Notes: a model not told the origin generated them from the sequence alone. Positions 27,080 through 37,978 are shown, counted from the first letter of the stretch. The stretch: 50,725 nt of DNA from Pleurocapsaceae cyanobacterium CSU_1_1 (GCA_012034765.1 JAAUOU010000014.1:1-50725); one strand, 5' to 3'. Numbers and translations are program-made.

Positions 27080-27430
27080 TTATCCTGGTGGCCAACCCAT
27101 AAAGCGATCGCCAAGTAGATGCAGATGCAGATGATCTACAGTCTGTCCGCCGTCTGCACCATTGTTAATTACGACTCGATAGCCGTTGCTCAGATTTTCT
27201 TGTTCAGCAACTTGTTTAACTGTCATTAGCAGGTGTCCCATTAACGCAGTATCTTCTTGAGACGACTCCGACAGACGAACAATGGGCTTTTTGGGAATAA
27301 TTAAAATATGGGTTGGTGCTTGAGGATTAACATCCCTAAAGGCTAGAGCTAAATCATCTTCATAGACAATATCGGCAGGAATTTCGCGACGGATAATCTT
27401 GCCAAAAATAGTATCGGTAGTATTTGTCAT
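27080..27430 (-). CDS. HIT family protein (HINT-like nucleotide hydrolase)
   Basis: Histidine-triad nucleotide-binding protein of the HINT branch, which hydrolyses AMP-linked substrates such as AMP-lysine. The 116-residue protein contains TIFGKIIRREIPADIVYEDD at the start, FRDVNPQAPTHILIIPKKPI, and the triad HLHLH (H100, H102, H104) near the C-terminus. It converges with the HPF-CSD gene, with fewer than 20 bases between stops, and lies 53 bases downstream of the DUF309 gene on the same strand, so those two may be co-transcribed. Confidence 0.93.
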   Translation of the reverse strand: MTNTTDTIFGKIIRREIPADIVYEDDLALAFRDVNPQAPTHILIIPKKPIVRLSESSQEDTALMGHLLMTVKQVAEQENLSNGYRVVINNGADGGQTVDHLHLHLLGDRFMGWPPG

Positions 27431-27483
27431 AGGTATCTCTCAAAATAAAATCTACGTAGATTTTATTAATTAATTTAATACTT

Positions 27484-27924
27484 TTACTCTTCTAATACTC
27501 TATTGATATACGGCAGTTGGCAACTAGTAACTAAATCTGCAATGTCAGCATCATGTTTCATTGTTGGCGATTGTTTTTGCAATAGCTGCTGCCAAAAATT
27601 ACTGGTTTGCTCTGGGGGGAGTTGCTGTAGTGCCTGAAGTAAAGCCATAGACTGTTCTAATAGCTGTTCAACATTAACTCCTTCGTAGTCTGGTTGATAG
27701 TCACATAACCTTCTCACCGCCTCCCCTAGAAGAATAATTGCCCCACGCAGATTATCATTACTGAGATGATAGCAACCCACCGCCACCTGTAAAATCCCCT
27801 GATAAAAACGCTTATCTGTTTCAGAAGCATCAACCCAAATTGCTTCTAAAGTATCGTGACAGGCATAAAACTGTCGCTGGTTAAATTCAGTGATTCCTCG
27901 TTCAAATTCAGGAGAAGCAACCAT
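27484..27924 (-). CDS. DUF309 family protein
   Basis: A 146-residue all-helical protein of the DUF309 family. The key pattern is EFNQRQFYACHDTLEAIWV followed by FYQGILQVAVGCYHLSNDNLRGAIILL and a closing helix around QLLEQSMALLQAL. The H-D/E residues of the first helix resemble a metal or nucleotide site, but the family has no agreed function. A compact cytosolic protein is expected. Its neighbour is the HIT gene. Confidence 0.85.
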   Translation of the reverse strand: MVASPEFERGITEFNQRQFYACHDTLEAIWVDASETDKRFYQGILQVAVGCYHLSNDNLRGAIILLGEAVRRLCDYQPDYEGVNVEQLLEQSMALLQALQQLPPEQTSNFWQQLLQKQSPTMKHDADIADLVTSCQLPYINRVLEE

Positions 27925-28093
27925 AAAGCAAACTTAGCGTGAATTAGTTTTCGTTCAAATTTACTATTGTTTAAGCTTCAAGCTTCAAGTTCTTAAAATC
28001 CGCCATTTGCAACTTTTGATCAATAGACCTCTTGCATAAATACACTTTTTCGATGCTAGTTTCTGACTACATGCGGCGAACTATGCGCCTTTG

Positions 28094-28134
28094 TGACTTT
28101 TGACTTTTGACTTTTGACTTTTGACTTTTGACTT
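28094..28134. repeat. tandem heptamer repeat, unit TGACTTT (= AGTCAAA on the other strand)
   Basis: Almost six copies of the heptamer lie between DUF309 and the ferredoxin-thioredoxin reductase gene. The same unit in reverse orientation forms ten copies at 46950-47019 and a short tract at 43281-43300. Confidence 0.9.
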
Positions 28135-28174
28135 CATACCTAACCAAGATTTATGATTCATGCTAGAGGTCTAA

Positions 28175-28540
28175 TTACTCCATTTCACTGCAAAGCTGAG
28201 TAATTTCCTCAGTTGTGATAGATTGGGTATTGCTGGCGAAGGCGTTGTCGGGGGTCAAAAATAGCATACAGTGACATTTTTTCTCTTCTCGCATTGGCAC
28301 ACAGGGACAATTCCAGTAAGCCTTTTTTACTTCTGCTGCCTTGTCTTGATAGTGGCGACAAGGACAAAGAGGAGAACCAAATTCCTGCTTATGTTCAGCT
28401 AATCCCTTAATTACCGCAGCAGTAACCGATAAATTGCTGCAAAAGTAAGTATCTGTGCGTTGGGCATATTTCTCGGCAAATTTCCTCATAGATTCTAGGG
28501 TTTTATCGGAACTTTGACTAGTTGATTTGGCTGTAGTCAT
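28175..28540 (-). CDS. ftrC: ferredoxin-thioredoxin reductase catalytic subunit
   Basis: Passes electrons from photosynthetically reduced ferredoxin to thioredoxin through a 4Fe-4S cluster and an adjacent disulfide. The seven family cysteines appear as FCSN and the pairs CPC (59-61), CPC (78-80) and CHC (89-91), counted from the ATG at 28540. That ATG is preferred over one four codons upstream because it gives the usual MTTAKS-type start. The 121-residue length is typical of the beta (catalytic) chain. The variable subunit FtrV is not seen here. Confidence 0.94.
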   Translation of the reverse strand: MTTAKSTSQSSDKTLESMRKFAEKYAQRTDTYFCSNLSVTAAVIKGLAEHKQEFGSPLCPCRHYQDKAAEVKKAYWNCPCVPMREEKKCHCMLFLTPDNAFASNTQSITTEEITQLCSEME

Positions 28541-28552
28541 AATTATAAACAT

Positions 28553-28960
28553 GAAAATTTATCTTATTATAGGTTTTTGAATAATAATCCCGTAGTGGTG
28601 GGAATAATATAGTGAGCTGTTTCAGCATTATAGTAGTAACTAATTAAAGGAGAAGGCTTGAAAATCCAAGATTTAACAGTAGCAATATAGATAATTAAGA
28701 ATTGATGATGTCTTATATTCTAGCGATCGCCAATTGTTTACTAAGGCGGAATCTTTCTAACCGAAAATAGATCGGTTATTAATGTTTAATCATGTACACA
28801 ATCACTCTGATGTTCAGCTAACCTTAATTATGGTTTCGTTAAAAATAATTCAAAATGCTTATGGATATTCTCTAAAACCTAAATTAACCATAATTCTAAT
28901 GCTTCTTTAAGAAGCTAGCTCACAACCTAATATTTGAAGCAGTTACTAAATATTTAAATC
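28553..28960. promoter_or_regulatory. upstream region of the receiver-HlyD gene with inverted repeats
   Basis: About 400 bases without a gene. Two striking inverted repeats lie in the 140 bases before the receiver-HlyD start. The first has arms AATTATGGTT (28826-28835) and AACCATAATT (28886-28895), perfect and 50 bases apart. The second is a 15-base palindrome, GCTTCTTTAAGAAGC, at 28901-28915, centred on one T. They could be operators or RNA hairpins in a leader. A HIP1 octamer sits near 28723. Confidence 0.45.
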
Positions 28961-31253
28961 ATGAATTCATCCAGCAATGGCAATGGTAATTACCCATCGG
29001 TTAGTAATTTGTCCTTTGATCCAGGAATCAAAAGTTCCCCAAACAGTGATCTGACTCGTTCTTTAAATTCCCAGATTCGTATTTTTAATCGTAGACGATC
29101 AAAAAATGATTCGGGAAGGATTAAAAGCTTTAATCAAAACAGAAAGCGATCTTGAGATCGTTGGGGTTGCTGAAAATGGAGAACACGCTATTAGTCAGGT
29201 GGAATCCTTAAGTCCAGAAGTAGTTCTGATGGACATGGAAATGCCAGGGATGAGCGGGGTGGATGCCACGAAAATAATTTGTCAAAAGTTTTCAGATGTT
29301 AAGGTGCTGGTGCTTAGTACTTTTGATAATCAGGAGTATGTAGCTAAATCTCTTAATTCTGGAGCAATGGGTTACTTGCTCAAGGGTACGCCAGCGAAAG
29401 AATTAACTGACGCAATTAGATCGGTTCATCGTGGCTATGCGCAAATTGGGCCAGGAATTTATCGGAATTTATCGTTACCACAGGCAGAAGAAGCAGAAAA
29501 ACTGCCGATTATGTCTCCTCTGGCTACGCGTATTGCCGACACAACAGCGCCAGCGCCTACAAAATCTTATCCCCCTGGACAACTAGTTACGAGCAGAGTC
29601 AACAGCGATGATGCTGCTTTGGTCAAGCGTAAACCAGCATCGATAGAAATGCGCAAATTTGAGCAGACGGTGATGCTGCGTCCTTCTCCTAGATGGTCGA
29701 GACTGTCGATGGCCTGCATCATGGGAGTAACTGCATTTACGCTAATCTGGGCTAAATTTGCCAAGATCGAGCAGGTGATTCCCGCTCAAGGAATGATCCA
29801 ACCCATAAGCAAGACTCAGGAGATTCAAGTTCCCACCAACGGTGTCGTTAAAGATGTTCGAGTCGAAGAGGGCGATCGCGTTGAGGAAGGTGATGTTTTG
29901 ATGGTTTTAGACACCACCACTTCTAAAGCTCAGGTAAATTCTTTAACTCAGGTACGGAAAACTTTAAAACAGGAGAATAAATTTTATCGAGCTTTACTAG
30001 CTGGTCAGGTTAATGCTAACAATCTTAGTAGCACAGTTGCCGCTTTGAAAATTGCTCCAGAAGTAGCTTCTTTGTCTCGCAACCGAGCCGAATTGAATGA
30101 AGAAAATAAATTGTTTGATAATCTTTTAAACGGTTCTGGAGGTAATTTTAATCCCGATCAACTCAAACGACTACAGGCTTCTAGATCTGATTTAAGTGAA
30201 CGCACCGCCTCCGCTGAATTGGAGGTAGAACAGCTAGAAAAACAGCTAGAGCAAAATGAAATTCAGATCCAAGACACCCGAGCGCAGTTGGCAACAGGCA
30301 GACTGAATTTAACCGAAATTATTAACCGAAATCAGGAGTCTAGGAAACAGGCTGAAGAGAGTCTCAAAATTGAACAACAAACCTTAGCTTCAATTCTCCC
30401 CGTTTATAAAGAAGGTGGCATTGCTAAACTTCAGGTCGATCAACAAAGGCAAAGAATCAACGATCGCAACGCTTCAATGTTAACCGCAATGAAACAGGGC
30501 AATCTAGAACGTGAGCGTCAGCAACAGGATATAACCACCTTACAGGCAGAAATTAATCGTTTATTACAAGAAGGAGAAAGATTATCTTTAGACATCTCTC
30601 AGGCAAAACAACAGTTGAGTAACACTACTTCAGTATCTACTAAAGATCTTTATGATCGACGAGCAGCCAACCGCATCAAACTCTCCGAAATTGATAGTCA
30701 GCTAAATAAAACTATCGTCGAAAACGAGAAGCAGATTGCCGAAATCAATAGTCAAGTTGCGGGGGCGGAGCAGAACTTGAGATATCAAACTATTGTTGCT
30801 CCTGTTACTGGAGATGTGTTTGATCTAACTGCTTATCCAGGCTATGTTCCTCCCTCTGGTCAAGCGGCTAAACCAGTATTGCAAATTGTGCCGACAGAAG
30901 ACTTGGTGGCAGAAGTGTTTGTGACGACTGATAAAATTGGTTTTGTGGAACAAGGGATGCCAGTTGATGTGCGCATTAGTGCTTTTGACTTTGGCGAGTA
31001 TGGCGGTATTGATGGCACAGTCCAATTTATTAGCGCCAGCTCACTTGCACCCGAACCACCCTATGATTTCTTCCGCTACGCTGTCAAGGTCAAGCTAGAT
31101 CAAGATTACCTGATGGTCGAGGGAGAGAAGAAATATGTCCGCCCAGGGATGGAGGTTCAAGCCAACGTCAGAATCAATGAAAATCGTACTGTCTGGAATT
31201 TGATGACGGATGAATTCTTAGGTGGAATCAAAAACTTTAAAAAACTTAAGTAG
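28961..31253 (+). CDS. receiver domain fused to HlyD-type membrane fusion protein (frameshifted)
   Basis: Fusion of a NarL-type receiver to a periplasmic adaptor. A frame from 28961 encodes an S/N-rich leader ending QIRI; the next frame carries the rest. Removing one T from the TTTTT at 29082-29086 gives RILIVDDQKMIREGL, the receiver's first strand with its acidic pair (D45-D46). The domain continues with D91 (MDMEMPG) and K141 (YLLKG). A proline-rich linker, a transmembrane helix near 247-263 (LSMACIMGVTAFTLIWA), a lipoyl-like hairpin (GVVKDVRVEEGDRVEEGDVLMVLD), a long coiled coil, and the HlyD beta-barrel (IVAPVTGDVFDL, VRPGMEVQANVRI) follow. The corrected length is 763 residues. No HTH domain is present. 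It probably belongs to a type I secretion complex; no ABC exporter lies next to it. Confidence 0.85.
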
Positions 31254-31266
31254 TTAATCTTCTTTG

Positions 31267-31282
31267 CCCCCAACATTGGGGG
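31267..31282. terminator. GC-rich hairpin between convergent genes
   Basis: Arms CCCCCA (31267-31272) and TGGGGG (31277-31282) with a four-base loop, placed between the stops of the receiver-HlyD gene and the superoxide dismutase. It probably acts as a terminator in either direction, although no T tract follows directly. Confidence 0.45.
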
Positions 31283-31335
31283 AAATAAGCAACTTTTTGT
31301 CTGCTCAAACTATTCAGCAGATTGAGGATCTGGAT

Positions 31336-32121
31336 CTATTCAAAAAAACTATTAGCTGCTTTAAATCGGTTGTTTACTTCATCCCAATTAACCACATTCC
31401 ACCATGAATTTAAATAATCTTCTCTCTTGTTGCGATATTTAAGATAGTAAGCATGTTCCCAAACATCATTACCCATAATTGGGTACTGATTTTCCATCAG
31501 CGGGCTATCTTGATTAGCAGTGCTGGTAACCTCTAGTTCTTTTTGATCGTTCATCACCAGCCAAGCCCAACCACTACCAAAGCGTTTTTTACCCGCATCA
31601 TTAAATTCTGTTTGGAAAGTAGCAAAGTCACCAAAAGCGGAATCAATTGCCGCGGCAATTTCACCAGTAGGTTTACCATTACTGTCAGGAGTCATAATTG
31701 ACCAAAACATAGTGTGATTGGCATGACCACCGCCATTGTTTTGTACAGTAGTCATGATATCTTCTGGGAGAGTATCCAGATTGAGCAACAGATCCTCGAC
31801 AGATTGCCCTTGGAGATCGGGATAGAGGGCGATCGCTTTATTGAGATTTTTGACATAAGCAGCATGATGTTTATCATGGTGCAAAGTCATTGTTTCAGTG
31901 TCGATATACTCATCTAAAGCATCATAACTATAGGGCAAAGGCGGTAGGGTAAACTCCCCAGTTGAGGCTTGAGCAATCAGGGTGTGCTGGGGACTTTGAC
32001 TATTATTAGTAATGCTTGTCCCCTGCTCAGAAGCATTTGCCACACTAATATTAGACTGAGAAATTAAGCAGATGGCGATCGCGATCGTCGTAATCAAACC
32101 GTAAAATTTTTTGAAGTACAT
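31336..32121 (-). CDS. exported Fe/Mn superoxide dismutase
   Basis: Converts superoxide to peroxide and oxygen, apparently outside the cytosol. Residues 1-30 form a signal peptide ([17 protein letters not shown], then SVANASE), followed by a Q/S/N-rich spacer to about 55. The enzyme then shows the family metal ligands in [22 protein letters not shown] and [13 protein letters not shown], and the NQDSPL loop. The GGHANH pattern suits manganese, but metal choice cannot be settled by eye. Similar thylakoid or periplasmic enzymes are known in cyanobacteria (SodA type). It is 261 residues and monocistronic. Confidence 0.92.
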   Translation of the reverse strand: MYFKKFYGLITTIAIAICLISQSNISVANASEQGTSITNNSQSPQHTLIAQASTGEFTLPPLPYSYDALDEYIDTETMTLHHDKHHAAYVKNLNKAIALYPDLQGQSVEDLLLNLDTLPEDIMTTVQNNGGGHANHTMFWSIMTPDSNGKPTGEIAAAIDSAFGDFATFQTEFNDAGKKRFGSGWAWLVMNDQKELEVTSTANQDSPLMENQYPIMGNDVWEHAYYLKYRNKREDYLNSWWNVVNWDEVNNRFKAANSFFE

Positions 32122-32185
32122 CTGAGATAGTTAATAATTATTTGATTTTACTAAGCTTACCTGAAAACACACTTTTAAGGTCAAA

Positions 32186-33439
32186 TTAAACTGGAACGAT
32201 TTTATTTCCCTGCCAATGCACCATGATGTAATCATCTTCGGTTAGAGCATCGTGATTATCTGCTGTGAAGGGTCGATCGTAAGTTTTAATCAAACCTTTA
32301 TATTGAGGCAGATTCTCAAAAGCAGCCTGTAGTTTTGCACCTTCGACAGAACCAGCTTGGTCGATCGCCTTCGCCGTCAACATTAGAGCATCATAAGCGT
32401 TGGCCGTCCCTACAGGAGCGAGAATTTCACTCGGACCTTTTAGTTGGAATTTGTTATTTAATGCTTGCAGAACTTTTTGACCCGTCGGCGATTGAGAACC
32501 AAAAAAGCTATAGGTTTGCACAAATTCAACTTGACTAGCAAGATCTCCAGCTAATTCGGGGAAACGTCCTCCAGAAATACCCCAGTGAGAAACAATCGGC
32601 ACGTCCCAATTAATCCGAGTCAGCGATCGCATTACCTGAGCAGCAGGAGCAGCATTGGCAACCAACATCAACGCCTCAGCACCAGAGTTTTTCAGTCTGG
32701 TAAGCTGTGGGGTAACATCAGTATCTTCTTCATTAAATTTCTCGATCCCAGAAATTTGCATCCCAAATGTTTTTGACCACTCTTCAAATCCCTTTTGATT
32801 GGATTCTCCCCAGGGATTGTTAATTAGTATTAAGCCAACTTTACTGACTTGATACTTATCTTGGGCATGTTGCAGTAAAAATTTATCGACTAAGTTATCA
32901 TTTGCCGAAACGCGGAAGGCATAGTTAGGTTTAAAATCATTTTGGGTAATATTTGTGGCTGCTGCCCAAACTCCCATATAAGGAGTAGTTAATTCCTGAA
33001 ACACAGGCAGCATTGCCAAAGATACAGGGGAATCAAGTCCGCCAAAAACCACTGCCACATCTTCTTGTTCGATCAGTTCTCTAGCAGCAGTAACTCCTTT
33101 AGCTGGGTCGGATTCATCATCACGACTGACTAATTCTAAAGGTCTACCCCCCAGTACTCCTGCTGCATTCACTTCATCAATAGCAACTTTTAAACCGCGA
33201 GTAATCGCTTCTCCCGATAAAGCAGATTCCCCTGTTAAGGCAGCCACTAAACCTATTTTTACTGGTTCTTGGTTGGGTTGTTGACTGTTCCCGTCTGCTG
33301 AATCCGTTCCTGTATTTGTATCAGCAGCTTGTTTTTTGGGAGTACAGCTAGCTAATTGGGAGACAGCTAATCCCGTAGCAAAATAGCTAGCTGCCTTTAA
33401 TAAATCTCTTCTGTGTAGATGGTTATTTTCATTAGTCAT
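32186..33439 (-). CDS. Tat-exported lipoprotein, ABC transporter substrate-binding protein (branched-chain amino acid/amide family)
   Basis: Periplasmic binding protein of the Leu/Ile/Val/amide type I fold. The N-terminus has a twin-arginine motif HRRDLLK (R10-R11), a hydrophobic core, and a lipobox LASC with the lipidated C32, so it is exported folded and anchored to the membrane. The mature domain starts VKIGLVAALTGESALSGEAI and contains VFGGLDSPVSLAMLPVFQE and YAFRVSANDN, typical of the family. Permease and ATPase genes are absent in the window. It is divergent from an amidohydrolase gene 144 bases away, suggesting that its ligand is a cyclic amide, nucleobase or related nitrogen compound; this is inference. 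Confidence 0.85.
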   Translation of the reverse strand: MTNENNHLHRRDLLKAASYFATGLAVSQLASCTPKKQAADTNTGTDSADGNSQQPNQEPVKIGLVAALTGESALSGEAITRGLKVAIDEVNAAGVLGGRPLELVSRDDESDPAKGVTAARELIEQEDVAVVFGGLDSPVSLAMLPVFQELTTPYMGVWAAATNITQNDFKPNYAFRVSANDNLVDKFLLQHAQDKYQVSKVGLILINNPWGESNQKGFEEWSKTFGMQISGIEKFNEEDTDVTPQLTRLKNSGAEALMLVANAAPAAQVMRSLTRINWDVPIVSHWGISGGRFPELAGDLASQVEFVQTYSFFGSQSPTGQKVLQALNNKFQLKGPSEILAPVGTANAYDALMLTAKAIDQAGSVEGAKLQAAFENLPQYKGLIKTYDRPFTADNHDALTEDDYIMVHWQGNKIVPV

Positions 33440-33583
33440 TTCTTGATTTCTCCTAATAAATACTATGCTGATTTAACGAGGTAGAATGCTCTCATCACAA
33501 GCAGCAGCTTAATTTGCCAGAATTCAAATATTCCCCTAAATATTGAAAAATGTTATCTAGATTACAAATAATATGAGTGTAAT

Positions 33584-34822
33584 ATGGATCTAAAAATTAC
33601 CAACGTTACTTTACCAGATAGAAAAGGGAATTGGCATGTAGCGATCGCTAATGGTTACATTAGCGAAATTTCGGTTGAGCCGATCTTAACCAAAACTGCT
33701 GAAACCTTAGACGCTCAAGGAAAATTACTCATTCCTGGGCTGGTAGATCCTCATATTCATCTGGATAAAGCTTTGTTACTCGAACGTTATCCTGCGGTGT
33801 CGGGGACTTTTAGTGAAGCAATGCAAAAAACCCTCCAAGCAAAGCAAGAATATACCCTAGCCGATATTCAATCAAGAGCCAGCAAGATAATCGAAAAAGC
33901 GATCGCTTTTGGGACTACCTCTATGCGAACCCATGTAGAAGTAGACCCGATTTTGCAGCTAAAATCCCTAGAAGCATTACTCCCCCTCAAGGAAAAATAC
34001 GCCTGGGGTATAACTTTACAGTTAGCAGTATTTGCTCAGGAAGGTATCACCAATCAGCCAGGGACAATCGATTTACTCAGACAAGCAATGGCAATGGGAG
34101 GGGATGCGATCGGCTCTGCTCCCTACATCGATCCCGATCCAGTAGCCAATATTCGCCTAGTTTTTGACATAGCTCAAGAGTTTGATTGCGATGTTGATTT
34201 TCACCTTGATTTTCTCGATGACGACTCACCTTTATTGCTACCTGTAGTAATTGAGGAAACCCTCAAGCATAATTGGCACAATCGCGTCTGCTTGGGACAT
34301 ATGACTAAGCTTGCGGGGTTAACGACCGCAGAACTAAAGGCGTTTATCCCCCAACTAAAAGAAGCTGGCATAGCAATCTTAGCTTTACCCGCTACGGATT
34401 TATATATGATGGGAAGAGAGGACACCCATGATGTCAGGAGGGGTGTTGCGCCGATCGATCGCCTGGCAGAGTCGGGGGTCAAAGTTGGCTTGGCAACCAA
34501 CAACGTGCAGAATTTATTTACTCCCTTTGGGGATGGGGATGTTTTAAAAATCTGCACCCTACTAGCCCAGGTATTGCAGTTGGGGACAACTGCTAGCCAT
34601 CAACTTTGTCTGGAAATGGCGACCTTAAAAGCAGCCGAGGCGATCGGCATCAGTGATTATGGAATTGCTGTGGGCAAAGTTGCCGATTTAGTATTACTAG
34701 ATGCTAATTCAGTTTCCGAGGCGATCGCCATTGCACCGATCGACAGAACCACCATTAAACGAGGCAGCATAGTTGCTCAAAGCAAATCTTCGCTTAATTT
34801 TAAGGGAAATATTAAATCTTAA
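33584..34822 (+). CDS. amidohydrolase, cytosine deaminase-like
   Basis: Metal-dependent amidohydrolase of the CodA/AtzC group. The 412-residue protein has the first metal motif GLVDPHIHLDK (H57, H59), a TTSMRTHVEVDP strand, HLDF and CLGHMTKLAG around the further histidine ligands, and a C-terminal composite beta domain (GKVADLVLLDANS). The substrate could be cytosine, creatinine-like rings or N-substituted amides; the sequence does not decide. It diverges from the solute-binding lipoprotein gene, a layout consistent with a small uptake-and-hydrolysis unit for nitrogen scavenging. Confidence 0.82.
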   Translation: MDLKITNVTLPDRKGNWHVAIANGYISEISVEPILTKTAETLDAQGKLLIPGLVDPHIHLDKALLLERYPAVSGTFSEAMQKTLQAKQEYTLADIQSRASKIIEKAIAFGTTSMRTHVEVDPILQLKSLEALLPLKEKYAWGITLQLAVFAQEGITNQPGTIDLLRQAMAMGGDAIGSAPYIDPDPVANIRLVFDIAQEFDCDVDFHLDFLDDDSPLLLPVVIEETLKHNWHNRVCLGHMTKLAGLTTAELKAFIPQLKEAGIAILALPATDLYMMGREDTHDVRRGVAPIDRLAESGVKVGLATNNVQNLFTPFGDGDVLKICTLLAQVLQLGTTASHQLCLEMATLKAAEAIGISDYGIAVGKVADLVLLDANSVSEAIAIAPIDRTTIKRGSIVAQSKSSLNFKGNIKS

Positions 34823-34939
34823 TTATTTGTCTAATCATACCTAAGTAATAATACTGAAACCAAGTAAAATTTTTGTACCACGATTTATCTCTATAACCAC
34901 CGAGATTAGGATGGTTTTTCCAATTTCAATTTCGAACAT

Positions 34940-37857
34940 ATGGTTATTAAAAAAAATAAAACTTCGCTGCTAAATTCTGCAATTTTGCTGTTAGTTATCC
35001 TGATAGCAGTGGGATATGCAGGCAATTACTTGAGCTATCCATTTGGTTTTGGAGTCGATTTTTTATTTGGCAGCATTGCTGTTTTGATCGCGGTTAGCCT
35101 CTACGGAATTTGGTGGGGAGCTTTGGCATCCTTAATTGCTAGTTACTACACGATTATTCTTTGGCAACATCCCTATGCTTTAATTATTTTTGTCTGCGAG
35201 ACTTTGTTTGTTGGCTGGAGAATACGCCAAGGAAAAAAGAGTTTGTTGACCAACGACGTGATCTTTTGGCTATGTGTTGGTATTCCCTTGGTTTTAGTAT
35301 TTTATGGTTATATTCTGCAAGTGGGAGTAGTTAGCACTGCTATTATTGCCCTCAAACAGCCTGTCAACGGTATCTTCAATGCTTTGATTGCTAGTTTAGT
35401 CTTAAACTATAAACCAATTCATCGCTGGGCAAATTCTCCGCCGAATAAAGCGACATTATTTTTTGAACAGATATTACTCAATTTACTAGTAGCCTTTCTA
35501 TTAATTCCTGCTCTAATCCTGATGGTAGTTAATAACAATGCTGCGGTCGAGCATGAACAAGAGGCATTAATAGCCACGTTAGACACTTCCGCGCAAAATT
35601 TAGTAACCGATCTACGACGATGGCATCAATCTGGATTAGAAGCTTTGCGCTTTTTAGCTAAACCAGTAGCCAAAGCAAAATTATAGTTTCAGGACAGACT
35701 CAGCACAGTATAGACATGGTAGTGGATAGTTTACCTTTATTCAAGGATATATACATCATTAATGCTGACTTCAAGGTGATTGCCGAAACTTCGATGCCCC
35801 AGGAGTCTGTTAACCAGCAGCTAGATTTTTCTCAACTAAAATTTCCTCGCCAACCGCAAATATTTGTCTTATCGCCATCAGACAGTAATAGTAGCAAGAT
35901 CAAGCCCAAAATTCTACAAACTCTGCCAATTATTTTAGATGACCGCTGGTTGGGCAATATCATCGCCGAGTTAAATATTGACTTTATTAGGCAACTATTA
36001 ACAACAGCAACTTATTCTGTACCGTTAAGAAGCACTTTGCGAGATAAAAATCAACTATTAATTGCCAGCACCAACCAGGAATTAAACCAACAAGAAACCT
36101 TTAGTTCCCGCAACGGCGAAATAAGTGAAGTAAAATCGGCTGACTCAAAGCAAAAAATTTATCATTGGCTACCAATGATGGAGGGAAAGCCCTTAATTGC
36201 CCGTTGGCGAGAATCTTTTTATGCTGAAAAGCTGTTAATCGATGAAGAAATTCCTTTGATTTTAAGTATGGAAGCTCCTGCTGTGACCTATATAGACTAT
36301 CTTCAGCTGCTTTATATTAAAAGTCTCGCAATCTTACTGGCGATCGCCTTATTGTCAATCTTAATTGCCAAATTTCTGAGTCGTCTTTTAGTTAAACCTC
36401 TTGTAGAATTGGCTATATTTACCACAAATCTTCCCTACAAAATCCTCGATAACGAAAATATTACCCTACCTAGAAGCTCAGTGATTGAGATGAATGCTTT
36501 GTCTAATAACTTTGAGGTTATGTCCAGCACGATTGAAAAAAATATTCAGCAGGTTAAGCTGACAAACCAAGAATTACAACTGGCAAAAGAAAAATCAGAA
36601 GTAGCCAACAAAGCCAAAGATCAGTTTTTAGCTAACATTAGTCACGAATTAAAAACACCTCTGAATAGTATTATTGGCTATAGTAGATTGCTGCAAAAAT
36701 ATTTAACTGTTTATTCTCTTCCTCAAAGCGACAATCGCCAAGAATCTAAATTTTCAGGCTGGTTAGAAAATGTCCAACGGGAGGGCAAGCATTTACTGAA
36801 CTTAATAGATGAAATATTAGATCTAGCCAAGTCTCAAGCATACAAAACTAAGCTTTATCCTTCTTTGATCAATCTCAATGACTTTTTATCAGATCTAGTT
36901 TTATTTGGTCGTCGAAAAGCCCTTGAGAAAAATATTTTATTCAAATTTGAAACTTTTGGTAGGTTACCAACTAATATTTATGCTGACGAACAAAGATTAA
37001 AACAAGTTTTACTTAATTTGCTCAATAATGCGCTCAAATTTACCGATCAAGGACAAATAGTTTTTCAGATTGGTGTCCTTGATCCCGCTCAAATGAGCAA
37101 TGAGCTTAACGATCTGCTTAATTCATACCCAGTTGCTTCCCAATCCTCACTCAATAAACAATCTAATATATATCTGCGTTTTCGAGTTGCTGATACAGGA
37201 ATCGGTATTGCTCGTCAAGATCTACGCAGAATTTTTCAGCCTTTTGAGCAAATAGATAAATATGAATTTCAAGAAGTTGGTACAGGCTTAGGACTATCAA
37301 TTGGGAAGCAGTTAGTGGAATTAATGGGAGGGAAGCTAAAAGTTACTAGTGAATTAGGCAGAGGGTCGAACTTTTGGTTCGATCTGGCATTTCCTGAAAT
37401 TAAGGTGACTTCAGTAATCAATCCACAATCAGTTGCCGAAATTGTGGGCTACCAGGGAGAACGACGCACACTTTTGATTGTTGATGATGTTAAAACTAGT
37501 CGTCTATTACTTTTAGATCTATTGAAACCTTTAGGTTTTAAAGTTTTGACTGCTAAGAATGGACAGCAGGGATTACAGCTTGCTCTCGATCATCAACCCG
37601 ATCTAATTTTGACCGATTTATTTATGCCGATTAAGACAGGCTTCACTCTGATTGCTGAACTTCGGCAGAGAAATGACTTTGCTAATACCCCAATTATCGC
37701 TATTTCAGCTAGTAGTTTTGAAGAGGTAGAAAGACAGAGTCGCGCTTCTGGTTGCAATGCCTTTGTGGCCAAGCCAATCAACGATCAAAGGTTGCTAAAT
37801 TTGCTGGGCAATAATTTAAATTTAGAGTGGATCTATAAAGATATATCTAGGGATTAA
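34940..37857 (+). CDS. hybrid sensor histidine kinase with membrane sensor (frameshifted)
   Basis: Membrane hybrid kinase read in two frames. The first part (to 35686) holds an N-terminal array of about six helices and the beginning of a periplasmic-type sensor ([20 protein letters not shown]). The frame breaks in AAAA at 35677-35680; one more A continues it as a single 972-residue protein. Then come the rest of the extracytoplasmic sensor ([22 protein letters not shown]), another helix ([20 protein letters not shown]), HAMP, a HisKA domain with H569 ([11 protein letters not shown]), an ATPase domain ([31 protein letters not shown]) and a C-terminal receiver with D893 (LILTDLFMP). The signal is unknown. 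No partner regulator lies beside it. Confidence 0.85.
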
Positions 37858-37978
37858 TTGAGCGATCGCTAGAACAGTTACTTCAAACTATACTGAATAG
37901 AAAAATAGAGAAAACCAAGATTAGCTTCTTCTAATTTGAGTCTAATCTAATAGGTTTAATTATAGAGAATATTGTAAT

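Noticed and set aside
29082-29110. Programmed ribosomal frameshift in the receiver-HlyD gene
   Set aside because: The run is only TTTTT with no stimulatory structure evident, and the same kind of break occurs in six unrelated genes, which fits sequence error better.
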